Source: Hyphomicrobiales bacterium
GTDB lineage: Bacteria; Pseudomonadota; Alphaproteobacteria; Rhizobiales; Rhizobiaceae
Length of the DNA: 64,000 nt
Direction: 5' to 3'
Assembly: GCA_900468805.1 (NCBI GenBank)
Contig: UEIF01000002.1
Span: 62,001 to 126,000 of the forward strand
Part shown: piece by piece, positions 48,030-58,404 of the stretch
How positions within the stretch are numbered: position 1 is the stretch's first letter
Layout of the letters: each line of letters starts with the position of its first letter
Made by a program: the position numbers and the translations under genes
The notes under the pieces: generated by a model
What the model saw: only the letters and a program-made list of their open reading frames with translations
Told to the model about the DNA's origin: nothing
Database searches by the model: none

Positions 48030-48138
48030 GATGTCCCCATAGAACGGAGTGCAAAAGCGCCATCCGCTTAGCAGGGCATTCATGTCGGCACATTGACGAT
48101 TGGGTGAAGCTTTGGTGACGGGTGCATAAAGCCCCGGC

Positions 48139-49200
48139 TCAACCGCGCCTGAGGCTGGCAGGCTGCTTGAGAACGGTCACCGCGCGAGAGGAAAGCGCAA
48201 CGACATCCAGCCCCTGGCCGCGGCCGCGCACTGCATGATTGCCGAGGTTCTCGCCGACGATCTCCTCAGGCAGCGTCATGCGCTGGGCAAGCTCGGCGGA
48301 GATCAGCACCGGCCGGTTCAGCGTCCGGCAGAGCGACTCCAGCCGCGAGGTAGTGTTCACCGTATCGCCGAAGAAGCTGATCTTGTGATGATCGACGCCG
48401 ACTTCGGCTGTAATGATGAAGCCGCCGTGAAGTGCCGCCCTCAGTTTCGGCACATGGCCATAGCTCTTCTTCCAGCTTGCCGCATTGGCTTCGATGTCGG
48501 CGAGAATATCGAAGAGGCAGCGTACGCAGCGCGCATCCTTGACGCCGCGCGCTAAGGGCCAGGTGATAATCGCGGCATCGCCGACATAATCGTTGATCAG
48601 GCCCTTGTGACGCCGCACCGGCTCGGCGAAGGCGGCAAACAGCGAACTCAGAAGCTGCTGCGCGCGCAGGTCACCATACTTTTCCGCAAAGGCGGTGGAC
48701 TCGGCGAGATCGATGAACAGGAAGACACGTTCTTCCTTCACCGGTCTGCGGTAGCGGCTGATCAGCATGCTGACGAAGACTTCGCGCCCCAGCAATTCGC
48801 GCACCCTGAGCAGGAAGATCAGCGTGGCGCAGACGGCAAGTGCGTAGAGGAAAACATCGAACGGCATGATCAGCACGTCGATCATTTTCGGCGGCTTCAG
48901 CACGCCGAACACTGCGAGGAGGAAACCGGCCGCCGCAAAGCCGATGCTCATCAGGATTTCGTAGATCACAAGCTCGGAGATGATGAAGAGAAGGGTCGGC
49001 AGCCTCTGAATGCGCCGATAGAGGCCGCGTAGAAACACCTTACGCTCGAAGGTGAGGATCGGCATGCCGATGAAAAGCGCGAAGATCGCTCCGATAACGG
49101 GTGTCTGCCCCGTAAAGAAGTACAAATCATAGACCACGCCGCTGAGTGCCAGGACGAGCGTAATCAGGATCCAGTTCTGCGCCGAGGATATCTCTCTCAT
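48139..49200 (-). CDS. Membrane-anchored class III adenylate/guanylate cyclase
   Basis: 353 aa: four to five membrane segments in residues 1-150, then a cyclase homology domain (about 165-330). The two metal-binding Asp residues are present in FLFIDLAESTAFAEKYG and NDYVGDAAIITW, and GDTVNTTSRLE is the late conserved motif. It should make cAMP (or cGMP) in the cytoplasm in response to an unknown membrane signal. ATG 49200 has AAGGGCGG upstream; an ATG at 49221 is an alternative. Rhizobia carry many such cyclases. Confidence 0.85.
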   Translation of the reverse strand: MREISSAQNWILITLVLALSGVVYDLYFFTGQTPVIGAIFALFIGMPILTFERKVFLRGLYRRIQRLPTLLFIISELVIYEILMSIGFAAAGFLLAVFGVLKPPKMIDVLIMPFDVFLYALAVCATLIFLLRVRELLGREVFVSMLISRYRRPVKEERVFLFIDLAESTAFAEKYGDLRAQQLLSSLFAAFAEPVRRHKGLINDYVGDAAIITWPLARGVKDARCVRCLFDILADIEANAASWKKSYGHVPKLRAALHGGFIITAEVGVDHHKISFFGDTVNTTSRLESLCRTLNRPVLISAELAQRMTLPEEIVGENLGNHAVRGRGQGLDVVALSSRAVTVLKQPASLRRG

Positions 49201-49272
49201 TCCGCCCTTTCGCAGAAGCACTTCATTCGGCTATTGTTTCCGGCGCGGGGCGGTGGTCAAGAGATTTCGGAT

Positions 49273-50424
49273 TCACTCCTGCAGAGCGACAGTCTCGACC
49301 TTGCGGCCGGCAAAGCGCAGGGCGATCTCGCCGCGGATGAGCTGCAGCGCCGGCTCGCCGAAAAGATCGCGCCGCCAACCATTCATGGCCGCGACATCGG
49401 CCGTTTCGCCCTCAGCCGCAATCCTGTCCAGGTCGTCGCTGTTGGCGATCACCTTGGGCGCTACGCCGTGCTTTTCGGAAATCAGCTTGAGCAGCACCTT
49501 GAGAAGCTCGACAGCCGCCGCAGCGCCTTCCGGCGGCTGCGCCTGGCGCGGCACATGCGGCATTTCGGAGCGTGGCAGGGCAAGCGCGGTATTGACCGCT
49601 TCGAGCACCGCCCCTCCGGTAGCCGAACGCTCCCAGCCCTTCGGGATCGTGCGCAGGCGACCGAGCGCCTCGGTATCCTTCGGCTGCTGCTGGGCGATTT
49701 CGTAGATCGCATCGTCCTTCAGCACGCGCGAGCGCGGCACGTTGCGCGACCGCGCCTCGCGCTCCCTCCAGGCGGCGACATATTTGAGGATCGCCAGTTC
49801 CTGGGGCTTGCGCAGCCGCAACTTCAGCCTCTGCCAGGCGTCGTCTGGATGGATGTCGTAGGTCTCGCGCGATTCTAGAACGTCCATTTCTTCGCGCAGC
49901 CAGGAAGCGCGGCCTTCGCGCTCCAGCTCCGCTTTGAGGTAGAGGTAGGCGTCGCGCAGATGGGTGACGTCGGCCAGCGCATATTCGAGCTGCTTGTCGG
50001 ACAGCGGCCGGCGGCTCCAGTCGGTAAAGCGCGAGGACTTGTCGATATGGACGTTCTTGGTGCGGCTGATAAGCTGGTCGTAGGAAACGCTGTCGCCGAA
50101 ACCGCAGACCATGGCGGCGACCTGCGTATCGAAGATCGGGTGAGGGATCAGGTTTCCGCGATTGAAGATGATTTCAATGTCCTGTCGCGCAGCATGAAAT
50201 ACCTTCAGCACATCAGGATTGGCCATCAGCTCGAAGAAGGGCGCAAGATCGATATCCTTCGCCAGCGGATCGACCAGCACTTCCACCGTCGGGCTCGCCA
50301 TTTGGATCAGGCACAGCTCCGGCCAGAAGGTCGTCTCACGCAGGAATTCCGTATCGATGGTAATGAAATCGGACTTGGCCAGCTCTTTGCAGGCGGCCGC
50401 CAGATCGGCGGTGGTTTCGATCAT
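49273..50424 (-). CDS. rnd: Ribonuclease D
   Basis: 3'-5' exonuclease for tRNA and small RNA maturation. 383 aa: a DEDDy exonuclease domain with FITIDTEFLRE, FHAARQDIEI and YALADVTHLRDAY, followed by an HRDC domain (ELAILKYVAAWREREA). Single gene between the cyclase and the multicopper oxidase. Confidence 0.94.
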   Translation of the reverse strand: MIETTADLAAACKELAKSDFITIDTEFLRETTFWPELCLIQMASPTVEVLVDPLAKDIDLAPFFELMANPDVLKVFHAARQDIEIIFNRGNLIPHPIFDTQVAAMVCGFGDSVSYDQLISRTKNVHIDKSSRFTDWSRRPLSDKQLEYALADVTHLRDAYLYLKAELEREGRASWLREEMDVLESRETYDIHPDDAWQRLKLRLRKPQELAILKYVAAWREREARSRNVPRSRVLKDDAIYEIAQQQPKDTEALGRLRTIPKGWERSATGGAVLEAVNTALALPRSEMPHVPRQAQPPEGAAAAVELLKVLLKLISEKHGVAPKVIANSDDLDRIAAEGETADVAAMNGWRRDLFGEPALQLIRGEIALRFAGRKVETVALQE

Positions 50425-50531
50425 ATCAATTCATTCGCAAGGAAGAGGTCGGTTAGTCTTCCTTCCCCTTTCGAACGGAGATGTCAATACGGCGAGCGAG
50501 CTTAGCCTTCGTCAAGCTTGCTCATGCGACG

Positions 50532-51923
50532 TCAAACTACTCGCACATAGCTCGTCATGCCGGTCTTCTGGTGCTCGATGATATGGCAATGCAGCATCCA
50601 GTCGCCGGGATTGTCGGCGACGAAGGCAAGCTGCACCTTTTCGTCCGGCTGAATGAGGTAGGTGTCCGAAACGAGCGGCATCACCTCGCGCGTCGAGGAT
50701 GAAATGACGGTGAAGCTCATGCCGTGCAGATGGATCGGGTGCGTGTGAGGTGTGACGTTTTCCAGGTTGAAGACGTAGCTCTTGCCGAGCTTCAATTCGG
50801 CGAGCGGCGCGGTCGGGTCGGGTGTATCGCCCGGCCATGGCACCTTGTTGATAGCCCAGAAACTGTAGCCGAGCGTGCCGCAGATACTTTCGACGGCGGC
50901 GTTCTCTGCGGTGGCGGACAACACGAGCGGGATTGTTTCCGCAGAAGAGAGATCGGCCTTGGGCACCGGATTTTCCGCGAGCGCGCCGAGATCGCCGATA
51001 TTGCGCTTCAACGATTGCCCGGTGGCACGGAGACGCGCGACCACTTTCGGCGTCGTGCCGCGAATGTCTTCCAGCGTTGCAACCGCGCCTTCGCTGTTCG
51101 GCATTCGAACGGCGAGGTCGAGCCGCTGCCCCGGTCCAATCTGCAGGAGATCCAGCGGGAAGCGCTTCGGCACCGGATTGCCGTCGATGGCGATGACTGT
51201 CGCATCGGCGCCTTCCATCTTCAGCTGGAGGATGCGGGTCACATCGGTGACGGCGATGCGCAGGCGGATCAGCCCGCCCGCAGGCGCATCATATTTCGGC
51301 TCCTGATGCCAGTTTGCCGTGCGCACCGTGCCATATGTGCCGGCCTTTGCCGCATCGCGTGGCCGGAAGGGAGCAATGAACTGCCCGTCACCGCCGAGCC
51401 GCCAGTCGCGCAGGTTGAGCACGACTTCCGCATCGAAGACGGGATCGGACGGATCTTCGACGACAAGCACACCCGTCATGCCGTGGCCCATCTGGGTCAG
51501 CGTGTTGCAGTGCGGGTGATACCAGAAGGTGCCGGCATCCGGTGGCGTGAAGAGATAGTCGAAGCTGTCATTGGTATAGACGTAGGGCTGCGTCATGAAG
51601 GGCACGCCGTCCATCTTGTTGTCGATGCGCAGCCCGTGCCAGTGGATTGTCGTCGGCTCATCGAGGCTGTTGGTCAACCGTGCCGCATAGGGCTTGCCGC
51701 GCGGCATGTGCAGCACCGGCGGCAGGCCGTCATCGCCCCATGTCATGATGTCCCGCGTTGGCGCGCCATCAATGATCTGCGCCTCGGTCTTCCGCGCCGT
51801 CAGCACACGCAGCTCCGGTGCTGCTTCCGCCAGTCCGAACCGCCCGGCAATCGCCATGCCCGCGCCATAGGCACCGGCGACGGCGGAAGCTTTGAGCAGA
51901 TTGCGGCGTGTGAGGAGGGGCAT
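50532..51923 (-). CDS. Tat-exported multicopper oxidase
   Basis: 463 aa with a twin-arginine signal (LLTRRNLLKASAVAGA, Arg6-Arg7) followed by three cupredoxin domains. All copper motifs are visible: IHWHG (94-97), FWYHPHCNT, HTHPIHLHG and HCHIIEHQKTGM with the T1 Cys, His and axial Met. It resembles CueO/CumA-type oxidases acting in the periplasm on Cu(I), Mn(II) or phenols. Start at ATG 51923; a longer frame adds 25 residues ahead of the Tat motif and is less likely. Confidence 0.87.
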   Translation of the reverse strand: MPLLTRRNLLKASAVAGAYGAGMAIAGRFGLAEAAPELRVLTARKTEAQIIDGAPTRDIMTWGDDGLPPVLHMPRGKPYAARLTNSLDEPTTIHWHGLRIDNKMDGVPFMTQPYVYTNDSFDYLFTPPDAGTFWYHPHCNTLTQMGHGMTGVLVVEDPSDPVFDAEVVLNLRDWRLGGDGQFIAPFRPRDAAKAGTYGTVRTANWHQEPKYDAPAGGLIRLRIAVTDVTRILQLKMEGADATVIAIDGNPVPKRFPLDLLQIGPGQRLDLAVRMPNSEGAVATLEDIRGTTPKVVARLRATGQSLKRNIGDLGALAENPVPKADLSSAETIPLVLSATAENAAVESICGTLGYSFWAINKVPWPGDTPDPTAPLAELKLGKSYVFNLENVTPHTHPIHLHGMSFTVISSSTREVMPLVSDTYLIQPDEKVQLAFVADNPGDWMLHCHIIEHQKTGMTSYVRVV

Positions 51924-52068
51924 CGGCAGGCTCCGTCTTGGATGATATCCCCTTTTAAAGTTGACTATCGTCTTCATCAATATGCCGCGTTCGGCCAAAC
52001 TGCCGCAGCGGCAGCCCCCAACTCGTTCGGAAACGAGGGAGCAAACGGCCCGTAGGCTGCGCCAAGTC

Positions 52069-52097
52069 TTGACAAATCAGAGCGTCCATGCGCTTTT
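52069..52097 (+). promoter_or_regulatory. Possible aspS promoter
   Basis: A consensus -35, CTTGACA with TTGACA at 52069-52074, is followed after 17 nt by GCTTTT, a poor -10. It lies about 75 nt before aspS. Confidence 0.35.
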
Positions 52098-52172
52098 CCG
52101 CCCGATTTTCTTGTCGGCGCCGCAGGTCTCGGCCATGCCGCCGTCTTAAGCCAAATGCCAGGAATTGAGATC

Positions 52173-53963
52173 ATGCACCGCTACCGCAGCCACACATGCG
52201 CCGCTCTTCGCAAGTCGGACGTCGGCTCGAATGTCCGTATTTCCGGCTGGGTCCATCGTGTTCGAGATCATGGCGGCTTGCTGTTCATCGACCTTCGCGA
52301 CCACTACGGCACGACGCAGATCGTTGCCGACCCGGATTCGCCTGCCTTCAAACAGGCAGAGACCGTTCGCGGCGAATGGGTCATCCGCATCGACGGCCTG
52401 GTGAAGGCCCGCACAGAAGATACCGTCAACAAGAACATGCCGACCGGCGAAATCGAGCTATACGCGCAGGAGATCGAAGTCCTCTCCGCCGCCAAGGAAC
52501 TGCCGCTGCCGGTCTTCGGCGAGCCGGACTATCCGGAAGACGTTCGCCTCAAGTACCGCTTCCTCGATCTTCGCCGCGAAACGCTGCACAAGAACATCGT
52601 CAAGCGCACGCAGGTGATTTCCGCCATGCGCCGCGAAATGGGCAATGTCGGCTTCACCGAATATACGACGCCGATCCTGACGGCGTCTTCGCCGGAAGGC
52701 GCGCGCGACTTCCTCGTGCCGAGCCGTATCCATCCCGGCACTTTCTACGCGCTGCCGCAGGCCCCGCAGCAGTACAAGCAGCTGCTGATGGTCGCCGGTT
52801 TCGACCGCTACTTCCAGATCGCGCCCTGCTTCCGCGACGAAGACCCGCGCGCAGACCGCCTGCCGGGCGAATTCTACCAGCTCGACCTGGAAATGAGCTT
52901 CGTAGAGCAGGAGGACGTCTGGGACACGATGGGTCCGCTGATGACCTCGATCTTTGAGGAATTCGCGGAAGGCAAGCCGGTCACCAAGGAATGGCCGCGT
53001 ATCCCCTATGACGAAGCGATCCGCAAGTATGGCTCCGATAAGCCGGACCTGCGCAACCCGATCGTCATGCAGGCCGTGACCGAGCATTTCGCCGGCTCCG
53101 GCTTCAAGGTTTTCGCAGGTATGATCGCCTCCAACCCGAAGGTCGAGATCTGGGCTATTCCGGCCAAGACCGGCGGCTCCAGAGCCTTCTGCGACCGTAT
53201 GAACGCCTGGGCGCAATCGACGGGACAGCCAGGCCTCGGCTATATCTTCTGGCGCAAGGAAGGTGACAAGCTCGAGGGCGCAGGTCCGCTTGCCAAGAAC
53301 ATCGGCGAGGAGCGCACCGACGCGATTCGCACGCAGCTCGGCCTCGATGACGGCGACGCCTGCTTCTTCGTTGCCGGCGATCCCGCCAAATTCTACAAGT
53401 TTGCCGGTGAAGCCCGCACCAAGGCTGGCGAGGAGCTTAACCTTGTCGACCGCGACCGCTTCGAACTGTGCTGGATCGTCGACTTCCCGTTCTTCGAATG
53501 GAGCGAGGAAGAGAAGAAGGTCGATTTCGCCCACAACCCGTTCTCGATGCCGCAGGGCGGCCTCGATGCGCTCACGAACCAGGATCCGTTGACGATCAAG
53601 GCGTTCCAGTACGATGCCGTCTGCAACGGTTTCGAAATCGCTTCGGGCTCGATCCGTAACCAGTCGCCGGAAACCATGGTCGCCGCTTTCGAAAAGGTGG
53701 GCTTGAGCCAGCAGGACGTCGAGGACCGTTTCGGTGGCCTTTACCGCGCTTTCCAGTACGGCGCGCCTCCGCATGGCGGCGCAGCCTTCGGTATCGACCG
53801 TATTGTCATGCTGCTCGTCGGCGCAAAGAACCTGCGCGAGATTTCGCTCTTCCCGATGAACCAGCAGGCTCAGGACCTCTTGATGGGCGCACCGACCCCG
53901 GCAACGCCCGCTCAGCTGCGCGAACTGGCGATCCGCCCGATCCCGCCGCAGAAGAAGGACTGA
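52173..53963 (+). CDS. aspS: Aspartate--tRNA(Asp/Asn) ligase
   Basis: Class II aminoacyl-tRNA synthetase, 596 aa: an OB-fold anticodon domain ([20 protein letters not shown]), the catalytic core with motif 2 ([10 protein letters not shown]) and motif 3 ([10 protein letters not shown]), and the bacterial GAD insertion. The RDHGG sequence, with His where E. coli AspRS has Leu, is associated with non-discriminating enzymes that also charge tRNA-Asn. ATG 52173 ([12 protein letters not shown]) matches the family start; an in-frame ATG at 52155 is less likely. Confidence 0.95.
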   Translation: MHRYRSHTCAALRKSDVGSNVRISGWVHRVRDHGGLLFIDLRDHYGTTQIVADPDSPAFKQAETVRGEWVIRIDGLVKARTEDTVNKNMPTGEIELYAQEIEVLSAAKELPLPVFGEPDYPEDVRLKYRFLDLRRETLHKNIVKRTQVISAMRREMGNVGFTEYTTPILTASSPEGARDFLVPSRIHPGTFYALPQAPQQYKQLLMVAGFDRYFQIAPCFRDEDPRADRLPGEFYQLDLEMSFVEQEDVWDTMGPLMTSIFEEFAEGKPVTKEWPRIPYDEAIRKYGSDKPDLRNPIVMQAVTEHFAGSGFKVFAGMIASNPKVEIWAIPAKTGGSRAFCDRMNAWAQSTGQPGLGYIFWRKEGDKLEGAGPLAKNIGEERTDAIRTQLGLDDGDACFFVAGDPAKFYKFAGEARTKAGEELNLVDRDRFELCWIVDFPFFEWSEEEKKVDFAHNPFSMPQGGLDALTNQDPLTIKAFQYDAVCNGFEIASGSIRNQSPETMVAAFEKVGLSQQDVEDRFGGLYRAFQYGAPPHGGAAFGIDRIVMLLVGAKNLREISLFPMNQQAQDLLMGAPTPATPAQLRELAIRPIPPQKKD

Positions 53964-53981
53964 GGCGGAAGTCACTCAACC

Positions 53982-54016
53982 AAAAAAGCCCGGCGATATC
54001 TCGCCGGGCTTTTTTG
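53982..54016. terminator. Strong terminator after aspS, probably bidirectional
   Basis: AAAAAAGCCCGGCGA (53982-53996) pairs perfectly over 15 bp with TCGCCGGGCTTTTTT (54001-54015) around TATC. It lies between convergent aspS and the unknown gene at 54033. Confidence 0.9.
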
Positions 54017-54032
54017 TTGGCTGGAGCCGAAT

Positions 54033-55223
54033 TTAATCGTTCGCCGAAACTTTCACGCCGAGCATCTGCGGCACCGTGTTCGGTGCGCCCATGGCCGCGC
54101 CGACGATCATCGGGAAGGCGACTGGCTTGTCGGGTGTGGCCTTCACGGTCAGGCTCTTCGGATTGTCGAGGAAGCTGCTGACGGCAGCTGCGATCGCATT
54201 CTGCAGTTCCGGAATGTTGAGCTGCGCGAGCATGATCGGCGCCATGGCCTTCAGCGAATCCGCCATCTGCTGTCCGGATACATTCTGCTTCGATCCGGCA
54301 TAATCCAGCGCGCGCTTGGTAATCGATGCATCCTCGAAACGGATCTGGGCGGAATCAAAGGTTAGCTGCTGGGCAAGACCGAGCATTGCGAGGCCGAGCG
54401 CCTGCTGTGCTTCTTCCTTGTTCGGGTTGGCTTCGGACTGCGTAATTGCGTCCTGCATCGACTTTACGAACGCCATCGTATAGCCGGAGATTTTGAAGCC
54501 AAAATTTAGCTTGCCGATATTGGTGAAGTCGAACGAAAGTTCGGAGAGATCGATCGTGCCGGGCTCGAGATCCCAGCCCCCCTTCATGGAGACGTCACCC
54601 TGGACATGCTGCAGGGCGAGCTTCTCGATAGCTTCCTTGCTCGCCGGATCATCGCCGGCCTGGCTGAGATCGGCCTTCAGGCTCTTGAACGCGCCGTCGA
54701 AATCGAAGCCGGATTCATCTTCTCGCAGAACAGCGTTCATGTCGCTTTCGAGCACGGAGAACACTTCTGTGCCATCCTTGACCACCTTGATCGCGCCGGT
54801 ATGGCCGCTCTCGGCAAACAGCATCGAATCGATGGTATCGCCGGGCTGGGCGGGAACGGAAATGCCGCCAAGCGTCAGTTCCACGGCGCTCACCGTTACA
54901 CCGTCCTTGGACGAGTTGATGTCGGGGAATGCTGCCTCTTCGATATAGTAGCTGCCGTCATCCTGCTCTTCCACGCCTGACAGCGTGACCTCGCCGATGG
55001 AGACCGCTTCGCCGCCGGCCGGCTTGACGCTGAAGTTCTTGAGCGTGACGGTCGTGCCGTCGATATCGACGCCGTCTGCGGCGATGACCATCCCGCCCTG
55101 TTGGCTATAGGCAGCATTGATCTTCTTCAGGAGGTCGTCGCCGTCGAGCGCGAAAGCGGAGCTCGCGAATGAAAGGATGGCTGCGCTCGACAGCATCAGC
55201 CGCGTTGTGCGGTAAAAAGTCAT
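54033..55223 (-). CDS. Secreted protein of unknown function
   Basis: 396 aa with a Sec signal peptide (MLSSAAILSFASSAFA, mature start LDGDDLL). The mature part has repeated beta-strand patterns such as VSIGEVTLSGVEEQDDGSYYI and VTVSAVELTLGGISVPAQ, with alternating acidic and hydrophobic residues, then helical KEEAQQALGLAMLGLAQQL. It resembles periplasmic layered-beta proteins but I cannot assign a family. Single gene, divergent from parC. Confidence 0.7.
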   Translation of the reverse strand: MTFYRTTRLMLSSAAILSFASSAFALDGDDLLKKINAAYSQQGGMVIAADGVDIDGTTVTLKNFSVKPAGGEAVSIGEVTLSGVEEQDDGSYYIEEAAFPDINSSKDGVTVSAVELTLGGISVPAQPGDTIDSMLFAESGHTGAIKVVKDGTEVFSVLESDMNAVLREDESGFDFDGAFKSLKADLSQAGDDPASKEAIEKLALQHVQGDVSMKGGWDLEPGTIDLSELSFDFTNIGKLNFGFKISGYTMAFVKSMQDAITQSEANPNKEEAQQALGLAMLGLAQQLTFDSAQIRFEDASITKRALDYAGSKQNVSGQQMADSLKAMAPIMLAQLNIPELQNAIAAAVSSFLDNPKSLTVKATPDKPVAFPMIVGAAMGAPNTVPQMLGVKVSAND

Positions 55224-55448
55224 GAGAAGGCCCCCTGATGGCGTGCGCCGTTGAATATTGCAATGAAGCTACTGCGTAACGGTCGGCTTATATTTGCAGA
55301 CCCCTAAATTTCTGTTGAAAGGATCAGCAAACAAAGTCCAAATTCAGGCGATACTTTTGTTGCTTTTCATGTCAGCAGGAAGACGTCATCCACAGCCGGA
55401 ATACCCGGATTCCTTGCCCCTCAAGGGTTTCTGAGCTAGTCAGGACCT

Positions 55449-57704
55449 ATGGGACAAGAGATTTTACCGCCTTCTGGCGGAGACGGCGACAATATTCAAC
55501 CGGTCGACCTGAAGGCGGCACTCGAAGAGCGCTACCTTCGCTATGCATTGTCGACCATCATGCACCGGGCGCTGCCGGATGTGCGTGACGGCCTGAAGCC
55601 GGTCCATCGCCGCATCGTCTATGCGATGCACGACATGGGCCTGCGGCCGAATGCGGCCTTCAGGAAATGCGCAAAGATCGTCGGCGAAGTGATGGGTAAT
55701 TACCACCCGCACGGCGACCAGTCGATTTATGATGCGCTGGCACGCTTGGCGCAGGATTTTTCGCAGCGCTACACGCTGGTGAACGGGCAGGGCAACTTCG
55801 GCAATATCGACGGCGATAGTCCCGCCGCCATGCGATACACCGAATCGAAGATGACCGCGGTTTCCGAGTTGCTGCTCGAAGGTATCGACCAGGATGCCGT
55901 CGATTTCCGTGATACCTACGACGAATCCAATTCCGAGCCGATCGTTCTTCCCGGCGCCTTCCCGAACCTTCTGGCGAACGGTTCCTCGGGCATCGCAGTC
56001 GGCATGGCGACATCCATTCCCTCGCACAATGTGCATGAGATCTGCGATGCCGCACTGCACCTGATCAAGCATCCCGATGCCACGATCGAGAAGCTCGTCG
56101 AATTCATCCCCGGCCCGGATTTCCCGACGGGCGGCATCATCATCGATAATAAAGAAAGCATCATCGAGAGCTACCGCACCGGTCGTGGCGGTTTTCGCGT
56201 GCGTGCGAAATGGGAGACGGAAGATCTCGGCCGCGGTGGCTACCAGATCATCGTCACCGAAATTCCTTTCCAGGTGCAGAAGTCGCGCCTGATCGAAAAG
56301 ATCGCCGAGCTCTTGATCGCCCGCAAGCTGCCGCTGCTGGAAGATATCAGGGACGAATCGGCCGAGGATATCCGCGTCGTGCTGGTGCCGAAGAGCCGCA
56401 CCGTCGATCCGACCATCCTCATGGAATCCATGTTCAAGCTGACGGAGTTGGAAAGCCGCTTCCCGCTGAACATGAACGTCCTGTCGATGGGTGTGATCCC
56501 GCGCGTCATGGCGCTGAACGACGTGCTGAAGGAATGGTTGGCGCACCGTCGCGACGTTCTGCAGCGCCGCTCGCGTTTCCGTCTTGCCGCCATCGACAGG
56601 CGCCTCGAAATCCTCGGTGGCTTGCTGGTTGCCTACCTCAATATCGATGAGGTGATCCGCATCATCCGCGAGGAGGATGAGCCGAAGCCCGTCATGATGG
56701 CGCGCTGGGACCTGACGGACAATCAGGTCGAAGCGATCCTCAACATGCGGCTGCGCGCCCTTCGCAAGCTCGAAGAATTCGAGATCCGCAAGGAACACGA
56801 CGAACTCACCAGGGAAAAGACCGATATCGAAGCGCTGCTCGCCTCCGACGAGAAGCAGTGGCAGACGGTCGCCTGGGAAATCGGTGAGGTGAAGAAGAAA
56901 TTCGCCAAGGCCACAGAGGTCGGCCGTCGCCGCACGCAGTTTGCCGAAGCCCCTGATGCTGACGAGGAAGCCATCCAGCACGCGATGATCGAGAAAGAGC
57001 CGATCACCGTCGTCGTCTCGGATAAGGGCTGGATCCGGGCTCTGAAGGGCCACATCTCCGATACGTCGACACTGACCTTCAAGGAAGGCGACGGCCTGAA
57101 GGTGGCCTTCCCGGCGCAGACGACCGACAAGATCCTGATCGTCACCACCGGCGGCAAGGTCTTCACGCTTGGCGGCGACAAGCTGCCCGGTGGCCGGGGC
57201 CACGGCGAGCCGCTGCGTATCATGATCGACATGGAAAACGATCAGGATGTGCTGACCGCCTTCGTCCATGATGCGGCGCGCAAAATGTTGATTGTTTCCA
57301 CTGAAGGAAACGGTTTTGTGGTTCCGGAAACGGAGATGGTCGCCAATACCCGCAAGGGCAAGCAGATCATGAACGTCTCGATGCCGCACGAGACCAAGCT
57401 TCTCGTTCCGGTGAGCGGCGATCATGTCGCGGTCGTCGGCGAAAACCGCAAGATGCTGGTCTTCCCGCTGAGCCAAGTGCCGGAAATGACGCGTGGCAAG
57501 GGCGTGCGCCTGCAGCGCTACAAGGACGGCGGCATTTCTGACGTTCGCTGCTTTGCCATCGCCGATGGCCTGAACTGGGAAGATAGCGCAGGCCGCACTT
57601 TCACGAAGAACAAGGACGAGCTTGCCGAATGGCTGGCCGACCGCGCCACCGCCGGCCGCACCGTGCCGAAGGGCTTCCCACGCAGCGGTAAATTCGCCGG
57701 CTGA
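55449..57704 (+). CDS. parC: DNA topoisomerase IV subunit A
   Basis: Breakage-reunion subunit of topoisomerase IV, which decatenates daughter chromosomes. 751 aa: the winged-helix domain with [13 protein letters not shown], catalytic Tyr130 in AMRYTESKM, the tower and coiled coil, and a C-terminal beta-pinwheel ([12 protein letters not shown]). The shorter C-terminal domain and [21 protein letters not shown] favour ParC over GyrA. Preceded by a 225-bp gap. Confidence 0.94.
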   Translation: MGQEILPPSGGDGDNIQPVDLKAALEERYLRYALSTIMHRALPDVRDGLKPVHRRIVYAMHDMGLRPNAAFRKCAKIVGEVMGNYHPHGDQSIYDALARLAQDFSQRYTLVNGQGNFGNIDGDSPAAMRYTESKMTAVSELLLEGIDQDAVDFRDTYDESNSEPIVLPGAFPNLLANGSSGIAVGMATSIPSHNVHEICDAALHLIKHPDATIEKLVEFIPGPDFPTGGIIIDNKESIIESYRTGRGGFRVRAKWETEDLGRGGYQIIVTEIPFQVQKSRLIEKIAELLIARKLPLLEDIRDESAEDIRVVLVPKSRTVDPTILMESMFKLTELESRFPLNMNVLSMGVIPRVMALNDVLKEWLAHRRDVLQRRSRFRLAAIDRRLEILGGLLVAYLNIDEVIRIIREEDEPKPVMMARWDLTDNQVEAILNMRLRALRKLEEFEIRKEHDELTREKTDIEALLASDEKQWQTVAWEIGEVKKKFAKATEVGRRRTQFAEAPDADEEAIQHAMIEKEPITVVVSDKGWIRALKGHISDTSTLTFKEGDGLKVAFPAQTTDKILIVTTGGKVFTLGGDKLPGGRGHGEPLRIMIDMENDQDVLTAFVHDAARKMLIVSTEGNGFVVPETEMVANTRKGKQIMNVSMPHETKLLVPVSGDHVAVVGENRKMLVFPLSQVPEMTRGKGVRLQRYKDGGISDVRCFAIADGLNWEDSAGRTFTKNKDELAEWLADRATAGRTVPKGFPRSGKFAG

Positions 57705-57708
57705 TCCC

Positions 57709-57748
57709 GGAATTTTGATGCTCCGCCCTTGGCAGGCGGAGCAATTCC
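57709..57748 (+). terminator. Hairpin after parC, possible terminator without T run
   Basis: TGCTCCGCC (57719-57727) pairs perfectly with GGCGGAGCA (57735-57743); flanking GGAAT and ATTCC extend the dyad past a small bulge. No T tract follows, so it may be a processing or Rho-linked 3' end. Confidence 0.4.
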
Positions 57749-57897
57749 GCTATCTCAGTCCTGTCACCAAAAAGAAGGGCCAACAAGAAGGGCAACGTCG
57801 TTCCGCGGGCGGGCGGGATGGCCATAGCCGTACGCTTGTGAGCGCGCGCGAACAACGGAGGCCCCGACAACGGAGGCCCACCACCGGAGGAACGCCG

Positions 57898-58395
57898 ATG
57901 CCTGCCGCCAATACCATCAAACTGCACGTAGCCCACAGTTACAGGGCGCCGCCTGCCACGGTCTATGATGCCTGGCTCAATCCCGAAATCGCCCGCCGCT
58001 TTTTATTCGCGACCGATGACGGCCACGTCATTCGCGCCGATATCGATCCGCGCGTCGGCGGCCGCTTCTTCATCGTCGACCGCCGCCCGACCGGCGACGC
58101 CTTTCATCACGGCGTATTCCTGGAGTTGAAGCGCCCCAGACACATCGTCTTCTGCTTTTCGGTCGAGGAGCACGACCACAATTGCGATCGCGTCGAAATC
58201 GATATCGAACCGCTCGGCAGCGGCAGTCGCCTGACCCTCACGCATGAAATGTGCGCGGAATGGGCGGAATATGAGGAAAAGACCCGCCAGGGCTGGACGC
58301 ATATTGTCGAAGGGCTGGATCGAGAACTGGAGCTTTCCACTGGTTCGAGGCGATCGAACTCCGAGGCAGGTCAGCCCGCCGGTGCTATGGCGTGA
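57898..58395 (+). CDS. SRPBCC (AHSA1-like) domain protein
   Basis: 165 aa of the START/Bet v1-like superfamily: HSYRAPPATVYDAWLNPEIA, DPRVGGRFFIVDRRP, SRLTLTHEMCAEWAEYEEKT and GWTHIVEGLDREL are the usual AHSA1/CalC-type segments. Such proteins bind hydrophobic ligands; function unknown. ATG 57898 has GGAGGAAC upstream, the third of three GGAGG repeats. The Ser/Arg-rich last 18 residues are not part of the fold. Confidence 0.83.
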   Translation: MPAANTIKLHVAHSYRAPPATVYDAWLNPEIARRFLFATDDGHVIRADIDPRVGGRFFIVDRRPTGDAFHHGVFLELKRPRHIVFCFSVEEHDHNCDRVEIDIEPLGSGSRLTLTHEMCAEWAEYEEKTRQGWTHIVEGLDRELELSTGSRRSNSEAGQPAGAMA

Positions 58396-58404
58396 GCGGG
58401 CCGA

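Noticed and set aside
55464..57476. Minus-strand open frame of 670 codons opposite parC
   Set aside because: Rich in His, Asp, Arg and Gln as expected from antisense of a GC-biased gene; no known domain.
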